Assembly: GCA_965223025.1 (NCBI GenBank)
Contig: CBDCVP010000022.1
Span: 868,001 to 932,000, forward strand
Reading direction: 5' to 3'
DNA: 64,000 bases
Source: JABDMH01 sp965223025
GTDB taxonomy: Bacteria; Bacteroidota; Bacteroidia; Chitinophagales; Saprospiraceae
Shown: piece after piece, positions 1 through 8,866 of the stretch
Position numbering within the stretch: the stretch's first letter is position 1
Layout: every line of letters begins with the position of its first letter
The notes under the pieces: model-generated
Databases searched by the model: none
Told to the model about the DNA's origin: nothing
What the model saw: only the letters and a program-made list of their open reading frames with translations
Made by a program: the position numbers and the translations under genes

Positions 1-1
1 T

Positions 2-274
2 GCCTATATCTTGATCACCAGCCACGACATACTTTTTAAGAGAGTGCGCCAAGATGGATCCTTACTGCACCTACTTTCTGATAATCCCATCTATCCCACA
101 CAGACCATAGCCGCAGATGAAGTAAGGCAATACTGGCAGGCACTCAAAGTCATTATGGACCTGCCAGAGCCCAGTCGTATATCGGTGACCCAATTAAGCG
201 ACGCCATTTGTGAGACGCGAGACAAAGTAGATGAAGTGCTGGAAGTGCTCAAAGGCACGGCAAAGATAGATTAG
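2..274 (+). CDS. S24/LexA-type peptidase, C-terminal part (partial)
   Basis: The reading frame is open from the window edge, so the N-terminus, including any helix-turn-helix, lies outside. The visible part starts AYILITSHDILFKRV, and the segment FKRV followed by the SDNPIYP turn matches the catalytic-lysine region of S24 (LexA/UmuD/phage repressor) peptidases; the lysine of FKRV would be the general base. About 45 further residues (from VIMDLPEP) form a helical tail not typical of LexA. It lies 166 bp upstream of the tyrosine recombinase on the same strand. A LexA-like repressor beside a recombinase would suit damage-induced control, but that is inference. UmuD-like or phage-repressor identity cannot be told apart here. 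Confidence 0.7.
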   Translation, partial: AYILITSHDILFKRVRQDGSLLHLLSDNPIYPTQTIAADEVRQYWQALKVIMDLPEPSRISVTQLSDAICETRDKVDEVLEVLKGTAKID

Positions 275-440
275 TACAAATATTGTTAAAGCGCCCAGAA
301 TATTTGCAGGATTGACGTAAGTACATTATTTTGTAATCTCAATAACACCTCTTCATGACCCAGATCATCAGATGTCTACCACCAGTGATCGGTCTAAAAT
401 GGAGAGCCGACTAGGGGAAACCTTTTGAACAGAAAAACCC

Positions 441-2177
441 ATGCAAACCATCCATGTAAAACACATAGTACACAGAGGAGAACAGCGAATCGGGCTGTTC
501 TTTGACTATGATCCGCTGATTATTGAGCAAATAAAAAAGATAAAAGGTCGACGATGGAGCAAATCACTCCATTGCTGGCACCTACCCCACACCACCGATG
601 CATACGCTGCCTTGGAAAAACATAATATTCCATTTACTATCCAGAAAACAACCGGAACCACCGAAGGTGAGTCCTCAAAAGGTGACCATACCGGCATAGC
701 TACTCAAGAAGAGTCAGCGCATTCAGTACTGCTTTCCGGACTCACAGAGAAGGCTGCTGACATACTACCCACAAGGGTTGGCCCCCTCGAGATAACATGG
801 AATAACAAGATCTTTATCATAAGCATTCGCTTTGATCCACGAGATCTGAGTTTTATCAAATCACTTCATGGTAGCTGGTGGAGCACATTTGATAAGAAGT
901 GGATGGTACGGAGCACTATAGCCAATCTAGAAGCACTTCAGAAGCATTTCAGTTATTGGACCAATGATCAATATGCAAGGCTTTATGATTTGCTCAGCTT
1001 AAGAGAGGATCCATTGGTGGTCGAACTCTATCAGGTACCCGAGCATCGAGGCCAGCTAGCGATCAGGGTAAAAGGCTACAAGGCTGACTTTGACTTTCTA
1101 AAAGGCATTCCATCCAGACAGTATGAGCGGGAATTTAGACGATGGATTATTCCCCATGAGAAAACGGTCATTGAGCGTGTAAAAAAGCACTACGAGCAAC
1201 TAGGTGCCAAAATCATAGATAGGATCAGTCATACAAAAGCGGAGATCAACAAACAGGATCCTTCATTGCAGGCAAAGCAATCTCATTTATTAAAAAAATT
1301 TGCTCCCGGTGTGAGGGATGTGGTAGAGCAATACACAGATGCCCTGATCGGACAGCGATATAGCTGGAGTACCATCAGATCGTATGCGGGAGAATTTGGG
1401 AAGTACTTACATCATCTTTCAGATCTAGAGATCGTACTACCCGAAAGTAGCAGTGAGGATGTCAATAACTATCTCAACAAAATGGCAGGCCTGAAGATAT
1501 CCGACAGTCTGATCAACACGGTGACCAGTGCCATCAAATTCTACTACCAAAAGGTAGTATTCAGGCCTGATTTTAGGATAGAAAAAATAAAACGACCCAG
1601 GAGGGGAAAGTACCTACCGACCATACTGAGCATACAGGAAGTCGATGCACTGCTGCGAGCTGTGACCAACCTCAAGCATGTGTGTTTGCTATATACAATA
1701 TACAGTGCAGGCCTACGCCTTAATGAAGTGCTATCTCTAAGATTGCAAGATATCCACTGGGATCGCAACCAGCTTTTCATCAAGGCCTCGAAGAATAAGA
1801 AAGACCGGATGGTCATGCTGAGTAAAACTTTAAAGAGTGTCATGAAGCACTATGCAGATCAGTATCAGCCTGTCTATTGGTTATTTGAAGGCCAGGGTGG
1901 TAAAACTCAGTATTCCAGGAGTAGTGTCCAGCAACTAATCAGGCGCTCAGCTAAAAAAGCGGGCATCAGCAGGAGAGTCACTCCACATACATTGAGACAT
2001 TGTTTCGCCACACATTTACTAGACAGGGGCACCGATGTCAGATACATCCAGGAACTGCTAGGCCACAAGGACATCAGCACGACTATGATCTATACTCATG
2101 TGACCACCAAAAACATCGGCGACATAGAAAGTCCCCTGGATTCTTTAATGAACCAGAAGCAAAATGAGTGCCTTTGA
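441..2177 (+). CDS. Tyrosine recombinase with three HARP-like repeats, candidate array integrase
   Basis: The 578-aa protein has a C-terminal tyrosine-recombinase domain (about residues 285-565) with all catalytic positions: Arg426 in GLRLNE, Lys in the 450-454 loop, His516-x-x-Arg519 in PHTLRHCFATH, His542 and Tyr551. It ends STTMIYTHV followed by SPLD, as in XerC/D and IntI proteins. The roughly 40-residue insertion that IntI proteins carry before PHTLRH is missing. Residues about 18-60, 124-170 and 206-250 are three diverged repeats with a K/RxW...P pattern resembling HARP-type DNA-binding modules. The gene ends 26 bp before the first GTT core of the cassette array and runs in the same direction as the cassettes, an arrangement known from reverse integrons such as that of Treponema. 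Catalysis of cassette integration is inferred; it may be an unrelated recombinase. Confidence 0.8.
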   Translation: MQTIHVKHIVHRGEQRIGLFFDYDPLIIEQIKKIKGRRWSKSLHCWHLPHTTDAYAALEKHNIPFTIQKTTGTTEGESSKGDHTGIATQEESAHSVLLSGLTEKAADILPTRVGPLEITWNNKIFIISIRFDPRDLSFIKSLHGSWWSTFDKKWMVRSTIANLEALQKHFSYWTNDQYARLYDLLSLREDPLVVELYQVPEHRGQLAIRVKGYKADFDFLKGIPSRQYEREFRRWIIPHEKTVIERVKKHYEQLGAKIIDRISHTKAEINKQDPSLQAKQSHLLKKFAPGVRDVVEQYTDALIGQRYSWSTIRSYAGEFGKYLHHLSDLEIVLPESSSEDVNNYLNKMAGLKISDSLINTVTSAIKFYYQKVVFRPDFRIEKIKRPRRGKYLPTILSIQEVDALLRAVTNLKHVCLLYTIYSAGLRLNEVLSLRLQDIHWDRNQLFIKASKNKKDRMVMLSKTLKSVMKHYADQYQPVYWLFEGQGGKTQYSRSSVQQLIRRSAKKAGISRRVTPHTLRHCFATHLLDRGTDVRYIQELLGHKDISTTMIYTHVTTKNIGDIESPLDSLMNQKQNECL

Positions 2178-2210
2178 TAATGAAAATGTGCACATATAAG
2201 TGAGTTGTAT
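2178..2210 (+). other. Candidate attI site (GTT core at 2204-2210)
   Basis: The core GTTGTAT at 2204-2210 is the exact reverse complement of ATACAAC, the R'' core of the attC at 8740-8807 that closes the first cassette. No attC-like long hairpin lies left of it; there is only a short palindrome ATGTGCACAT. A simple core without a folded partner directly beside a recombinase gene is what an attI looks like. It could alternatively be a remnant of a deleted attC. Confidence 0.55.
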
Positions 2211-2258
2211 GTCATTAAAAATTCAAATCAGCCATAAAGAAGTAATGAAAGAAAATTT

Positions 2259-2837
2259 ATGAAATACCCGATTCTATATCAAGCATTTAAAAATTATATA
2301 AATTTATCAACCGAAGCCTATCTTAATTTAGAGCCAAAATTGGTGACTAAAACCCTCGATAAAAATGAGTACTTAATTAGGGACGGACAGGTAATTAGAC
2401 ATTTACCCTTTATCAATAAGGGCTTAATGGCAAATTATCGGTTGGATGAAAATGGGGATGTTCATGTCATTCAAATTCGATGGACAGGTTGGTGGTTAGG
2501 GGATATTTATAGCTTTTTTTCAGGCAAGCCGTCCTCATTCAATATCCGGGCTTATCAGCCCACAGAATTACTTATGATCAATCATGATACATTTGACTTT
2601 ATGACAAGGGAATACCCCATTTTCGAAAGATACTATCGAATCGCTATTCAAAAGTCTTATATTAATACACTCAACCAAGTTTTCAATCTTCATAGTTTAA
2701 GTGCAGAGGAAAGGTATCTTGAGTTGGTTCAAAATTATCCTTCACTCTTAGATGATATACCTCATTATTTAATTGCTTCCTACCTTAATATCAGACCACA
2801 ATCTTTAAGTAGAATCCGAAAAAATCACAAAAAATAA
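2259..2837 (+). CDS. Crp/Fnr-family transcriptional regulator
   Basis: The 192-aa protein has a cyclic-nucleotide-binding-like beta barrel (about residues 20-120, with LIRDGQVIRHLPFINKGLM near the start) and a C-terminal winged helix ending in LNIRPQSLSRIRKN, the recognition helix pattern of Bacteroidota Crp/Fnr-like regulators. It lacks the Fnr cysteine cluster, and no cAMP-pocket consensus is evident. It is the first gene of the first cassette, 48 bp after the candidate attI core, and precedes the export-like operon on the same strand, so it is a plausible local regulator of it. The effector is unknown. Confidence 0.85.
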   Translation: MKYPILYQAFKNYINLSTEAYLNLEPKLVTKTLDKNEYLIRDGQVIRHLPFINKGLMANYRLDENGDVHVIQIRWTGWWLGDIYSFFSGKPSSFNIRAYQPTELLMINHDTFDFMTREYPIFERYYRIAIQKSYINTLNQVFNLHSLSAEERYLELVQNYPSLLDDIPHYLIASYLNIRPQSLSRIRKNHKK

Positions 2838-2879
2838 GGGACGTTAACATAGGTGAATGAAATTCTTTTTCATCGATTT

Positions 2880-2887
2880 TAATTTTG
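2880..2887 (+). promoter_or_regulatory. Possible Bacteroidota -7 box
   Basis: TAATTTTG fits the TAnnTTTG -7 consensus and lies about 70 bp upstream of the likely start at 2951. No TTG is found 20 nt upstream, so any promoter here may need an activator, for example the adjacent Crp/Fnr-like protein (inference). Confidence 0.35.
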
Positions 2888-2950
2888 CACTTAATGGTGA
2901 TCGGTTACACTTTTTACCAAGTCATAAATTCAATAATTAAAATTTTTACA

Positions 2951-4168
2951 ATGAAAAAAGTTAAAATAGCCTTGTCCTTTTTGGTCTTGTCCTTTACAGT
3001 TACTTTCCTCAATGCTCAAAAAATAGATGCGCTCGGAGCATTGGAATTTAATCCTGAAGGAATATTGTTCGCTGGTGACAATGTATCTGGTGTTATTCAT
3101 GCATTTGATTTAAAAGCCGAAAATCGAACGAAAGAAAAATTTGAAATCAATATCTATAATGTCGATGCACAAGTGGCGGCTGTATTGGGAACAGCTCAAG
3201 GCAATGTACAAATTAATGACATGGCAGTTCACCCCAAGAGTGGGGAAGTCTATCTTTCTGTCACTCGTGGGTATGGGATAAATGCTTTACCTGCTTTGTT
3301 AAAAGTAAATGCAGAAAACCATGTAAAAGCATTGGATTTGACTGTCTTAAAAACAACTTCTCAAAAGTTGAACAAACTACCTGACGGTCGCCAACAATTT
3401 GTGCTTCGCGGTACAATGGGACCTCCAACTACAAAAGAAGTGGCAAAATCCAAACGCCCCATGCGTACACTATCTATCATGGATATGGAGTATCACAAGG
3501 GAGAACTTTTTGTGGCAGGAATCAGCAATGAAGACTTTTGTTCAGTATTGAGAAGAATGGCTTATCCTTTTGCTGGAAAAGAAAGCATCAGCAATATTGA
3601 GATGTTTCATATTGCACATGACCAATATGAAACCCGTGCTCCAATCCGCTCTATGTTGGTAAAAAATATTGATGGTAAAGACCAATTAGTGGCAGCTTAT
3701 ACTTGTAGCCCTTTGGTATTGATTCCTTTGGATGAATTAAAAGACGGTGCAAAAGTCAAAGCCCGAACCCTTGGCGATATGGGAAATGGACAACCGATTG
3801 ATATGGTTGATTTTAATATGCAAGGCTATGAAATGTTGTTTGTAACCAACAATAGCAGAATGCCACAGGTCATTCCTTTAAGCGGACTCAATAATGCTAA
3901 AGCAGTAACAGACAAAGATTTTGAGCGAGGGATGAAATTTGATGGTCAAGGATTGCCCTATGGACCAATGGGTGTCCCCGTTATGTTTACAGGTTCTTCA
4001 CTACAAATAGACCTCCTCAATGAAAGACAGTTTGTATCGCTCACAAGAGATGCTATAACTGGTAGTCTTGATTTGGAAACCGTTCTTACCTTTTTCCCAA
4101 ATAAATTGAATAACCTGACTGCCGAGATGGATTTTCCTGGATACAAGCCCTCAAATCAAAAGAAATAA
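2951..4168 (+). CDS. Secreted beta-propeller-like protein of unknown function
   Basis: An upstream in-frame start at 2885 exists, but ATG 2951 gives a clean signal peptide (MKKVKIALSFLVLSFTVTF, then LNAQK), so 2951 is preferred; the earlier start would also overlap the possible -7 box. The mature protein of about 385 residues has repeating beta-rich stretches (FAGDNVSGVIHAFDL, GEVYLSVTRGYG, GELFVAGISNEDF, DQLVAAYTCSPLVLIPL), suggesting a propeller. It stops 3 bp before the alginate-export-type porin gene, so the two are almost certainly co-transcribed. It is probably a periplasmic or surface partner of that porin. I do not recognise a named family. Confidence 0.75.
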   Translation: MKKVKIALSFLVLSFTVTFLNAQKIDALGALEFNPEGILFAGDNVSGVIHAFDLKAENRTKEKFEINIYNVDAQVAAVLGTAQGNVQINDMAVHPKSGEVYLSVTRGYGINALPALLKVNAENHVKALDLTVLKTTSQKLNKLPDGRQQFVLRGTMGPPTTKEVAKSKRPMRTLSIMDMEYHKGELFVAGISNEDFCSVLRRMAYPFAGKESISNIEMFHIAHDQYETRAPIRSMLVKNIDGKDQLVAAYTCSPLVLIPLDELKDGAKVKARTLGDMGNGQPIDMVDFNMQGYEMLFVTNNSRMPQVIPLSGLNNAKAVTDKDFERGMKFDGQGLPYGPMGVPVMFTGSSLQIDLLNERQFVSLTRDAITGSLDLETVLTFFPNKLNNLTAEMDFPGYKPSNQKK

Positions 4169-4171
4169 ACG

Positions 4172-5608
4172 ATGTCGAAATATTATTTTGACCTTATTAT
4201 CTTTCTTTTGGTAGCATTCAACGCTGGAGTAGTTGCACAAACAGCTCCAGCGTTGGCTTTGCAGGATAGTTTGTTAGAACAACCTCCTTTTAAGTTATTA
4301 AGAGCGGAGGAAAACTATGAATATCTAAAAGCAAGAGAAAAAGGTTTTTACAAGGCTGATTATTTAGATGCGATCAAATTTATTGGATTGAACGCCTCTG
4401 AAAGTATCAATATAAGTTTTGGTGGAGAAATTCGTCTTCGGATGGAGCGTTTTTCGAATAGAAACTGGGAAGATAAAGATGAAACTTTTTACTCACATCG
4501 CCTTGCCCTACACAGTAATTTGAACCTCACTAAGCACCTTCGATTTTTTGGAGAATTGTATCATGGTTTGGTGAGTTTGGAAGAGGAAGAGTTTGCACAA
4601 TCTGACCAATTGGATTGGCACCAAGGATTTTTAGAAATAAAAATTTTAACTGAAAAAAATCAGTTGAACCTGAGATTTGGCAGACAGGAAATGTCGTTTG
4701 GAGCAACCAGACTGATAGGAATTCGGGAAGGCCCAAACATCAGAAGAAGTTTTGATATTGGAAGAGTAATTTATCAGACTGCTCGTTCTAAATCAGAAAT
4801 GTTTTATGGTAAAGAGGTTCGACCGCAATTTGAAATCTTTGACAACAACTTTTCTATATTTAATAGTAATACACAAAATCCAAAGCTTTGGGGCATTTAT
4901 TCACAATTTGCACTTAAAAATGATTTTGGTAAAATGGAGATTTATTACTTAGGTTTCGAATCACCACAATCGTTTTTTAATGATGCAAATGGCAAAGATG
5001 AAAGACATACTTTAGGTGTCAGAAGATTTGGGAAAATAGGAAGAAAACTGCGATATAATACTGAACTAATGTTTCAATTTGGAGAAACAGGAGAAAAAAA
5101 TGCAATAGGTTGGGCTTTGGAAACAGATTGGCACTATCAATTTATAAATAAAAAGTGGCGACCAGAATTAGGATTGAAACTGGATATATTGAGTGGTGAT
5201 AAAACTTTTAGCGATAATACCATTCAGACTTTTAATCCTATGTTTACGAACCCAGGGTATTTCAGCTTAGCAGGAATTATTGCTCCAGTCAATTTGATTG
5301 AATTTCATCCTTCCTTCTCTTTCCGCCCGACCGAAAGACTAAACATATACTTAGAATGGGCTTTCTTTTTTAGATACAGTAAGAATGATGGTATTTACGC
5401 TCCTACCCGATTTCTTAGGCGAGAAGGGCAACAAGCAAATGAGCGGTTTATAGGCAATCAGTTAGGCTTTAAAATAGCTTATGAAATTGATCGACACTTC
5501 AGTTTTGATTTCGATTACAGTTATTTCATTGCGGGAAGTTTCTTGGAAAGTACAGGTAGTCATCTAAACACAATGCACATCGCTCCAACGATTACTTTCA
5601 AGTATTAA
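4172..5608 (+). CDS. Alginate-export-type outer-membrane beta-barrel protein
   Basis: The 478-aa protein has an N-terminal signal peptide (IIFLLVAFNAGVVAQ) and a long series of amphipathic, aromatic-rich strands ending in a terminal F-K-Y, typical of an outer-membrane barrel. The opening GGEIRLRMERFSNRNW, the segment LRFGRQEMSFGATRLIG and a strand-rich body match the alginate-export porin family, which passes anionic polymers or small solutes. Actual alginate transport cannot be inferred, because no biosynthesis genes are present. It sits mid-operon, 3 bp after the propeller-like gene and 10 bp before the next gene. Confidence 0.8.
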   Translation: MSKYYFDLIIFLLVAFNAGVVAQTAPALALQDSLLEQPPFKLLRAEENYEYLKAREKGFYKADYLDAIKFIGLNASESINISFGGEIRLRMERFSNRNWEDKDETFYSHRLALHSNLNLTKHLRFFGELYHGLVSLEEEEFAQSDQLDWHQGFLEIKILTEKNQLNLRFGRQEMSFGATRLIGIREGPNIRRSFDIGRVIYQTARSKSEMFYGKEVRPQFEIFDNNFSIFNSNTQNPKLWGIYSQFALKNDFGKMEIYYLGFESPQSFFNDANGKDERHTLGVRRFGKIGRKLRYNTELMFQFGETGEKNAIGWALETDWHYQFINKKWRPELGLKLDILSGDKTFSDNTIQTFNPMFTNPGYFSLAGIIAPVNLIEFHPSFSFRPTERLNIYLEWAFFFRYSKNDGIYAPTRFLRREGQQANERFIGNQLGFKIAYEIDRHFSFDFDYSYFIAGSFLESTGSHLNTMHIAPTITFKY

Positions 5609-5618
5609 AAAGTAAATT

Positions 5619-6713
5619 ATGAAAAAATTCAATTATCTATTTATAGTTCTTTTATTGAGTACCTCTCACTACATCATAGCAGCACAGACTAGCCCTGAGA
5701 TCATTTTTCCAAACGAATTGAATGGGACTGTTATACTCAAAAACTTTCTGCACAAAGAAAAAACTGATAATGAAATATTGTCGGTTTTTGTAATAAACCA
5801 AAAGGAAGAATACGAATCAAATGCCATTCAAGGAAAATATACTCGAGTAAATAACAGTTTGATTTTTCATCCTTATTTTCCTTTTGAAAATGGACTGACT
5901 TACGTTGTCAGGACGAAAGATACCAATTTCAATTCTACCTATTCCTACCAATCATTTCAGATAGGAAACCAAGAGGCAGTTGAAGAAGCTAGGGTCGTAA
6001 GTACATACCCCTTATCGGATAAACTCCCTGAAAACATATTAAGGTTTTATATTTATTTCAATACGCCAATGAAAAAAGGGCAGGCTTTGAATCACATAAA
6101 ATTAATTGATGAGGACGGAAATATAGACAACAATGCCTTTATGAAATTTAAACAGGAACTATGGAGTGCAGATGGAAAAAGACTGACTATATTATTCGAC
6201 CCAGGTCGGATTAAAAGAGGGGTGTCCACAAATATATCACGTGGTCCTGTTTTGATAGAGGGAAAAAAATATAAACTAAGCATTTCTGGTACTTGGCAAG
6301 ATATTCATGGAAAGCAATTGATAATTAACACCTTAAAAGAGTTCATGGTCGTAAACAGCTATAGACAACATATAAGAATCAATGATTGGGGATTAGATTT
6401 ACCAAAAGCAAATACTAATGATTCATTGACCTTAAAATTTGACAGAATCATGGATCATGCACTAATTCAATCCATGATTAAGTTAGAGGATGAAGAAAAC
6501 AACATTATACCTGGATATTGGGAAATTTTAGAAACTGAACAGTCTATACAATTCATCCCTGAAAAGAATTGGAAACAAGCGAATTATCGAATTGTAATTG
6601 ATAGTCGGCTAGAAGATGTCGCAGGGAACAATCTTCAAAATCTTTTAGACCACATTAAAATGGATGAAGAGAGCAACAGCGACAACCACCAATATATTAA
6701 ATTCAAAATCTGA
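5619..6713 (+). CDS. Secreted protein with SbsA-type Ig-like domains
   Basis: The 364-aa protein has a signal peptide (NYLFIVLLLSTSHYIIAAQ). Residues about 120-240 (VVSTYPLSDKLPENILRFYIYFN... then WSADGKRLTILFDPGRIKRG) show the pattern of SbsA Ig-like or bacterial 'Big' domains. A second related stretch around 250-350 (LTLKFDRIMDHALIQSMI, WKQANYRIVIDSRLEDVAGN) repeats it. It is the last gene of the first cassette, 10 bp after the porin gene and 68 bp from intron copy 1. It is probably a periplasmic or surface accessory of the porin. No catalytic motif is visible. Confidence 0.7.
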   Translation: MKKFNYLFIVLLLSTSHYIIAAQTSPEIIFPNELNGTVILKNFLHKEKTDNEILSVFVINQKEEYESNAIQGKYTRVNNSLIFHPYFPFENGLTYVVRTKDTNFNSTYSYQSFQIGNQEAVEEARVVSTYPLSDKLPENILRFYIYFNTPMKKGQALNHIKLIDEDGNIDNNAFMKFKQELWSADGKRLTILFDPGRIKRGVSTNISRGPVLIEGKKYKLSISGTWQDIHGKQLIINTLKEFMVVNSYRQHIRINDWGLDLPKANTNDSLTLKFDRIMDHALIQSMIKLEDEENNIIPGYWEILETEQSIQFIPEKNWKQANYRIVIDSRLEDVAGNNLQNLLDHIKMDEESNSDNHQYIKFKI

Positions 6714-6781
6714 TTATTAGCTTCTTGAAATGTATCTTTACTAAATAATCCTATAATTGAAAACCATCGTAGAAAAAAGAA

Positions 6782-8733
6782 GTCGAGTAGAGCAGGGAAG
6801 TAAATAGTCACTTCCCCACCCTCTCACAGAACGGTACGTGAACCTCTCGATTCATACCGCTCTTCAGGATTAGAATATTACGGTGCAAATCCGTACTTCC
6901 AATGTTCAAATAAATTCGGATAGGATTTATAAATATCCACAAGGTAGGCTCGGGCCTGTGACCAGCGACGCCTAAATCTCTTGTATTTATTCATTACCCA
7001 TCGAATCAATCTGACATTGAGAGCATGGAATACCGGCCGCATGCAGTACAGACGAAAATGACCATAGTAGTAGATCCAGCCCCGGATTATAGCGGCTTTC
7101 TGGTAAGCAATATCTTCCAGCTCAGCTCCAGTAGCCCGGTGGATTTTCCACTTCATGATTTGTTGCACCAAGCGCTTCTTCGCTCTTCGGCTTATACTCG
7201 CAGCATAGCCAACCCATAAACTCCCCTTGCCATCTTCACCCCGTTGATACATGCGATCTGGTCTGAAGGTAAAGCCCAGAAAGTCAAAGCTAACATGCTT
7301 GTCATACTTGCCTCGACGATTTGACTGCTTGCAGTACACTATTTTCGTCTTGTCGGGGTGCAGTTCCAGTTTACAGTCTGCCAGACGCTCCCTGATTCGG
7401 TTGCGTATATACCTGGCCTCTGTTTCGTTCTTGCAGTGTACGATGATATCATCTGCGTATCGCTCCCATCGGATGGTCCCATATTTGGTATTGGCATAGT
7501 GCTTCTCCATCCACGCGTCAAAGACCACGTGCAGAAACATATTGGCCAGCAAGGGACTGATCACACCACCCTGTGGTGTCCCTTTGTCCCTATCCATCAC
7601 ATCGCCATCAGGCAATTGGATCGATACTTTCAACCATCGCTCCACATACATTAATATCCATGGTTCGCTAAAGTAGTGGCGAACCACCTGCATCATTAAG
7701 CCATGATCAATGTTGTCAAAGAATCCTTTGATATCCATGTCTATCACCCAGCGATACTCATGGCAGCGCTGTTGACATCTTTCTAAGGCTTCATGTGCCG
7801 AACGATTGGGCCTGTACCCGTAACTGTCTATGTGAAATATCGGATCCATCACCGGTTCCATTACCGATAAGACCACCTGTTGGGCAACCCGATCTGATAT
7901 GGTCGGTATGCCTAGTCTGCGATATTTCCCATCTGCCTTTGGTATGTCTACAGCTCGCACCTCCCGCGGAAAATAGCTCCCCGATGCCATCCGATTCCAT
8001 AGCTTGTAAAGTTCTTCCGACTTATGTGCATCCATGTATGACATATCCTTGCCATCCACTCCAGCTGCACCTCCGTTGGACTTTACTTTTCGGTACGCTG
8101 ATTCCACCATCTCAGGGGAAATCGGCTGCGACTTACCTCGTAAAAATTCCGTCTCAAATAAATTCATCTTCCCTAATAATTTAGGTTGTGAAATTCTGTA
8201 AACTAATAATCCTGTATGTCCCTTCGCTAGCCTCCAGTTTCCTGCAGATTCTTACACTACTACGGACATATCCGCCACACCTCCACTCCTTTGAGTCAGA
8301 GATGCTTCACCTGTTCCGATTTCAAGCCCAATGCTAAGTCCTGCCGCCTTAATACCGCCTGCCGTGTAGTCTATAAAGCTCAAGCACTCGTATCTACACT
8401 CTTCGTCGGGAGACGCCACTCCCTCCTTTTGACAGAATCTGTCCACTTCTATTTCCCTGAAAAAAAATCCAGTGAAATTATCCATGGGTTATTTTCGACA
8501 CTTCTTCGAACGGTTCACTTTCGTTCAGCTCTTAGCGTCATACTGCAATAAGTCGCTCAGCACCAACCCGTGAAAGGTAAGCACCACTCATCCGTTTGAT
8601 AGGTCTGCTTGAATCAGTCCCTATCGATGGGCCAACCATTTAATCCAGAATCGAGAATTAAATGGCTTCCATCATCTTGAAATCAGCATCCACCTTTTCG
8701 CTATCTTTATAACAATGGTGGTTCAGGTCACAC
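6782..8733 (-). mobile_element. Group IIC-type intron, copy 1 (1952 bp)
   Basis: Read on the minus strand it starts GTGTGACC (consensus GUGYG) at 8733 and ends CTACTCGAC (3' AC) at 6782. A 34-nt domain V lies at 6829-6862, beginning GAGCGGTATGA and ending ACGTACCGTTC. Domains I-III fill 8168-8733. The encoded maturase (6878-8167) is intact. The 5' junction lies exactly 6 nt beyond the attC core ATACAAC (8740-8746), between the gene end and the attC of the first cassette. Confidence 0.9.
6878..8167 (-). CDS. ltrA: Group II intron reverse transcriptase/maturase, copy 1
   Basis: The 429-aa protein carries RT motifs in order: VDIPKADGKYRRLGIPTISD (RT2), YGYRPNRSAHEAL, the acidic DMDIKGFFDNIDH, TPQGGVISPLLANMFLH and the catalytic RYADDIIVHC. 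A maturase X domain follows (RGWIYYYGHF). No HNH endonuclease domain is present, which fits the short group IIC maturases that rely on structured DNA targets. It should promote splicing and retrohoming of this intron. Both this copy and copy 2 are uninterrupted, so they could also serve the broken copies 3 and 4 in trans. Confidence 0.92.
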   Translation of the reverse strand: MNLFETEFLRGKSQPISPEMVESAYRKVKSNGGAAGVDGKDMSYMDAHKSEELYKLWNRMASGSYFPREVRAVDIPKADGKYRRLGIPTISDRVAQQVVLSVMEPVMDPIFHIDSYGYRPNRSAHEALERCQQRCHEYRWVIDMDIKGFFDNIDHGLMMQVVRHYFSEPWILMYVERWLKVSIQLPDGDVMDRDKGTPQGGVISPLLANMFLHVVFDAWMEKHYANTKYGTIRWERYADDIIVHCKNETEARYIRNRIRERLADCKLELHPDKTKIVYCKQSNRRGKYDKHVSFDFLGFTFRPDRMYQRGEDGKGSLWVGYAASISRRAKKRLVQQIMKWKIHRATGAELEDIAYQKAAIIRGWIYYYGHFRLYCMRPVFHALNVRLIRWVMNKYKRFRRRWSQARAYLVDIYKSYPNLFEHWKYGFAP

Positions 8734-8739
8734 AACGAC

Positions 8740-8807
8740 ATACAACATAGCATAAAATGCCAATAGCCCCTATTCGGGGCTACTGCATTTATGTAAGACC
8801 GTTACCT
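8740..8807 (+). other. attC site closing the first cassette
   Basis: R'' is ATACAAC (8740-8746) and R' is GTTACCT (8801-8807). Between them an imperfect hairpin pairs CATAAAATGC with GCATTTATG and TAGCCCC with GGGGCTA. R'' is the exact complement of the core GTTGTAT at 2204, so the cassette spans 2205-8801 (about 4.6 kb without the intron). Confidence 0.85.
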
Positions 8808-8866
8808 GGCATAATGAATAAAGAAACAGGTTTTCATATTGAGAACATTTTATTATCTTTACCGAT

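Noticed and set aside
441..2177. Calling the 578-aa recombinase a canonical IntI
   Set aside because: The IntI-specific insertion before the HxxR box is absent, and the N-terminus has extra repeats. Only a candidate role is claimed.
2885..2950. Start of the propeller-like protein at 2885
   Set aside because: It would place about 22 residues before a clean signal peptide and overlap the possible -7 box; 2951 is preferred.
7358..8551. Plus-strand ORFs over the minus-strand introns (98, 129 and 86 codons, repeated in each copy)
   Set aside because: They lie antisense to the maturase gene or to the intron's structural RNA, have no coding character, and recur only because the intron is repeated.
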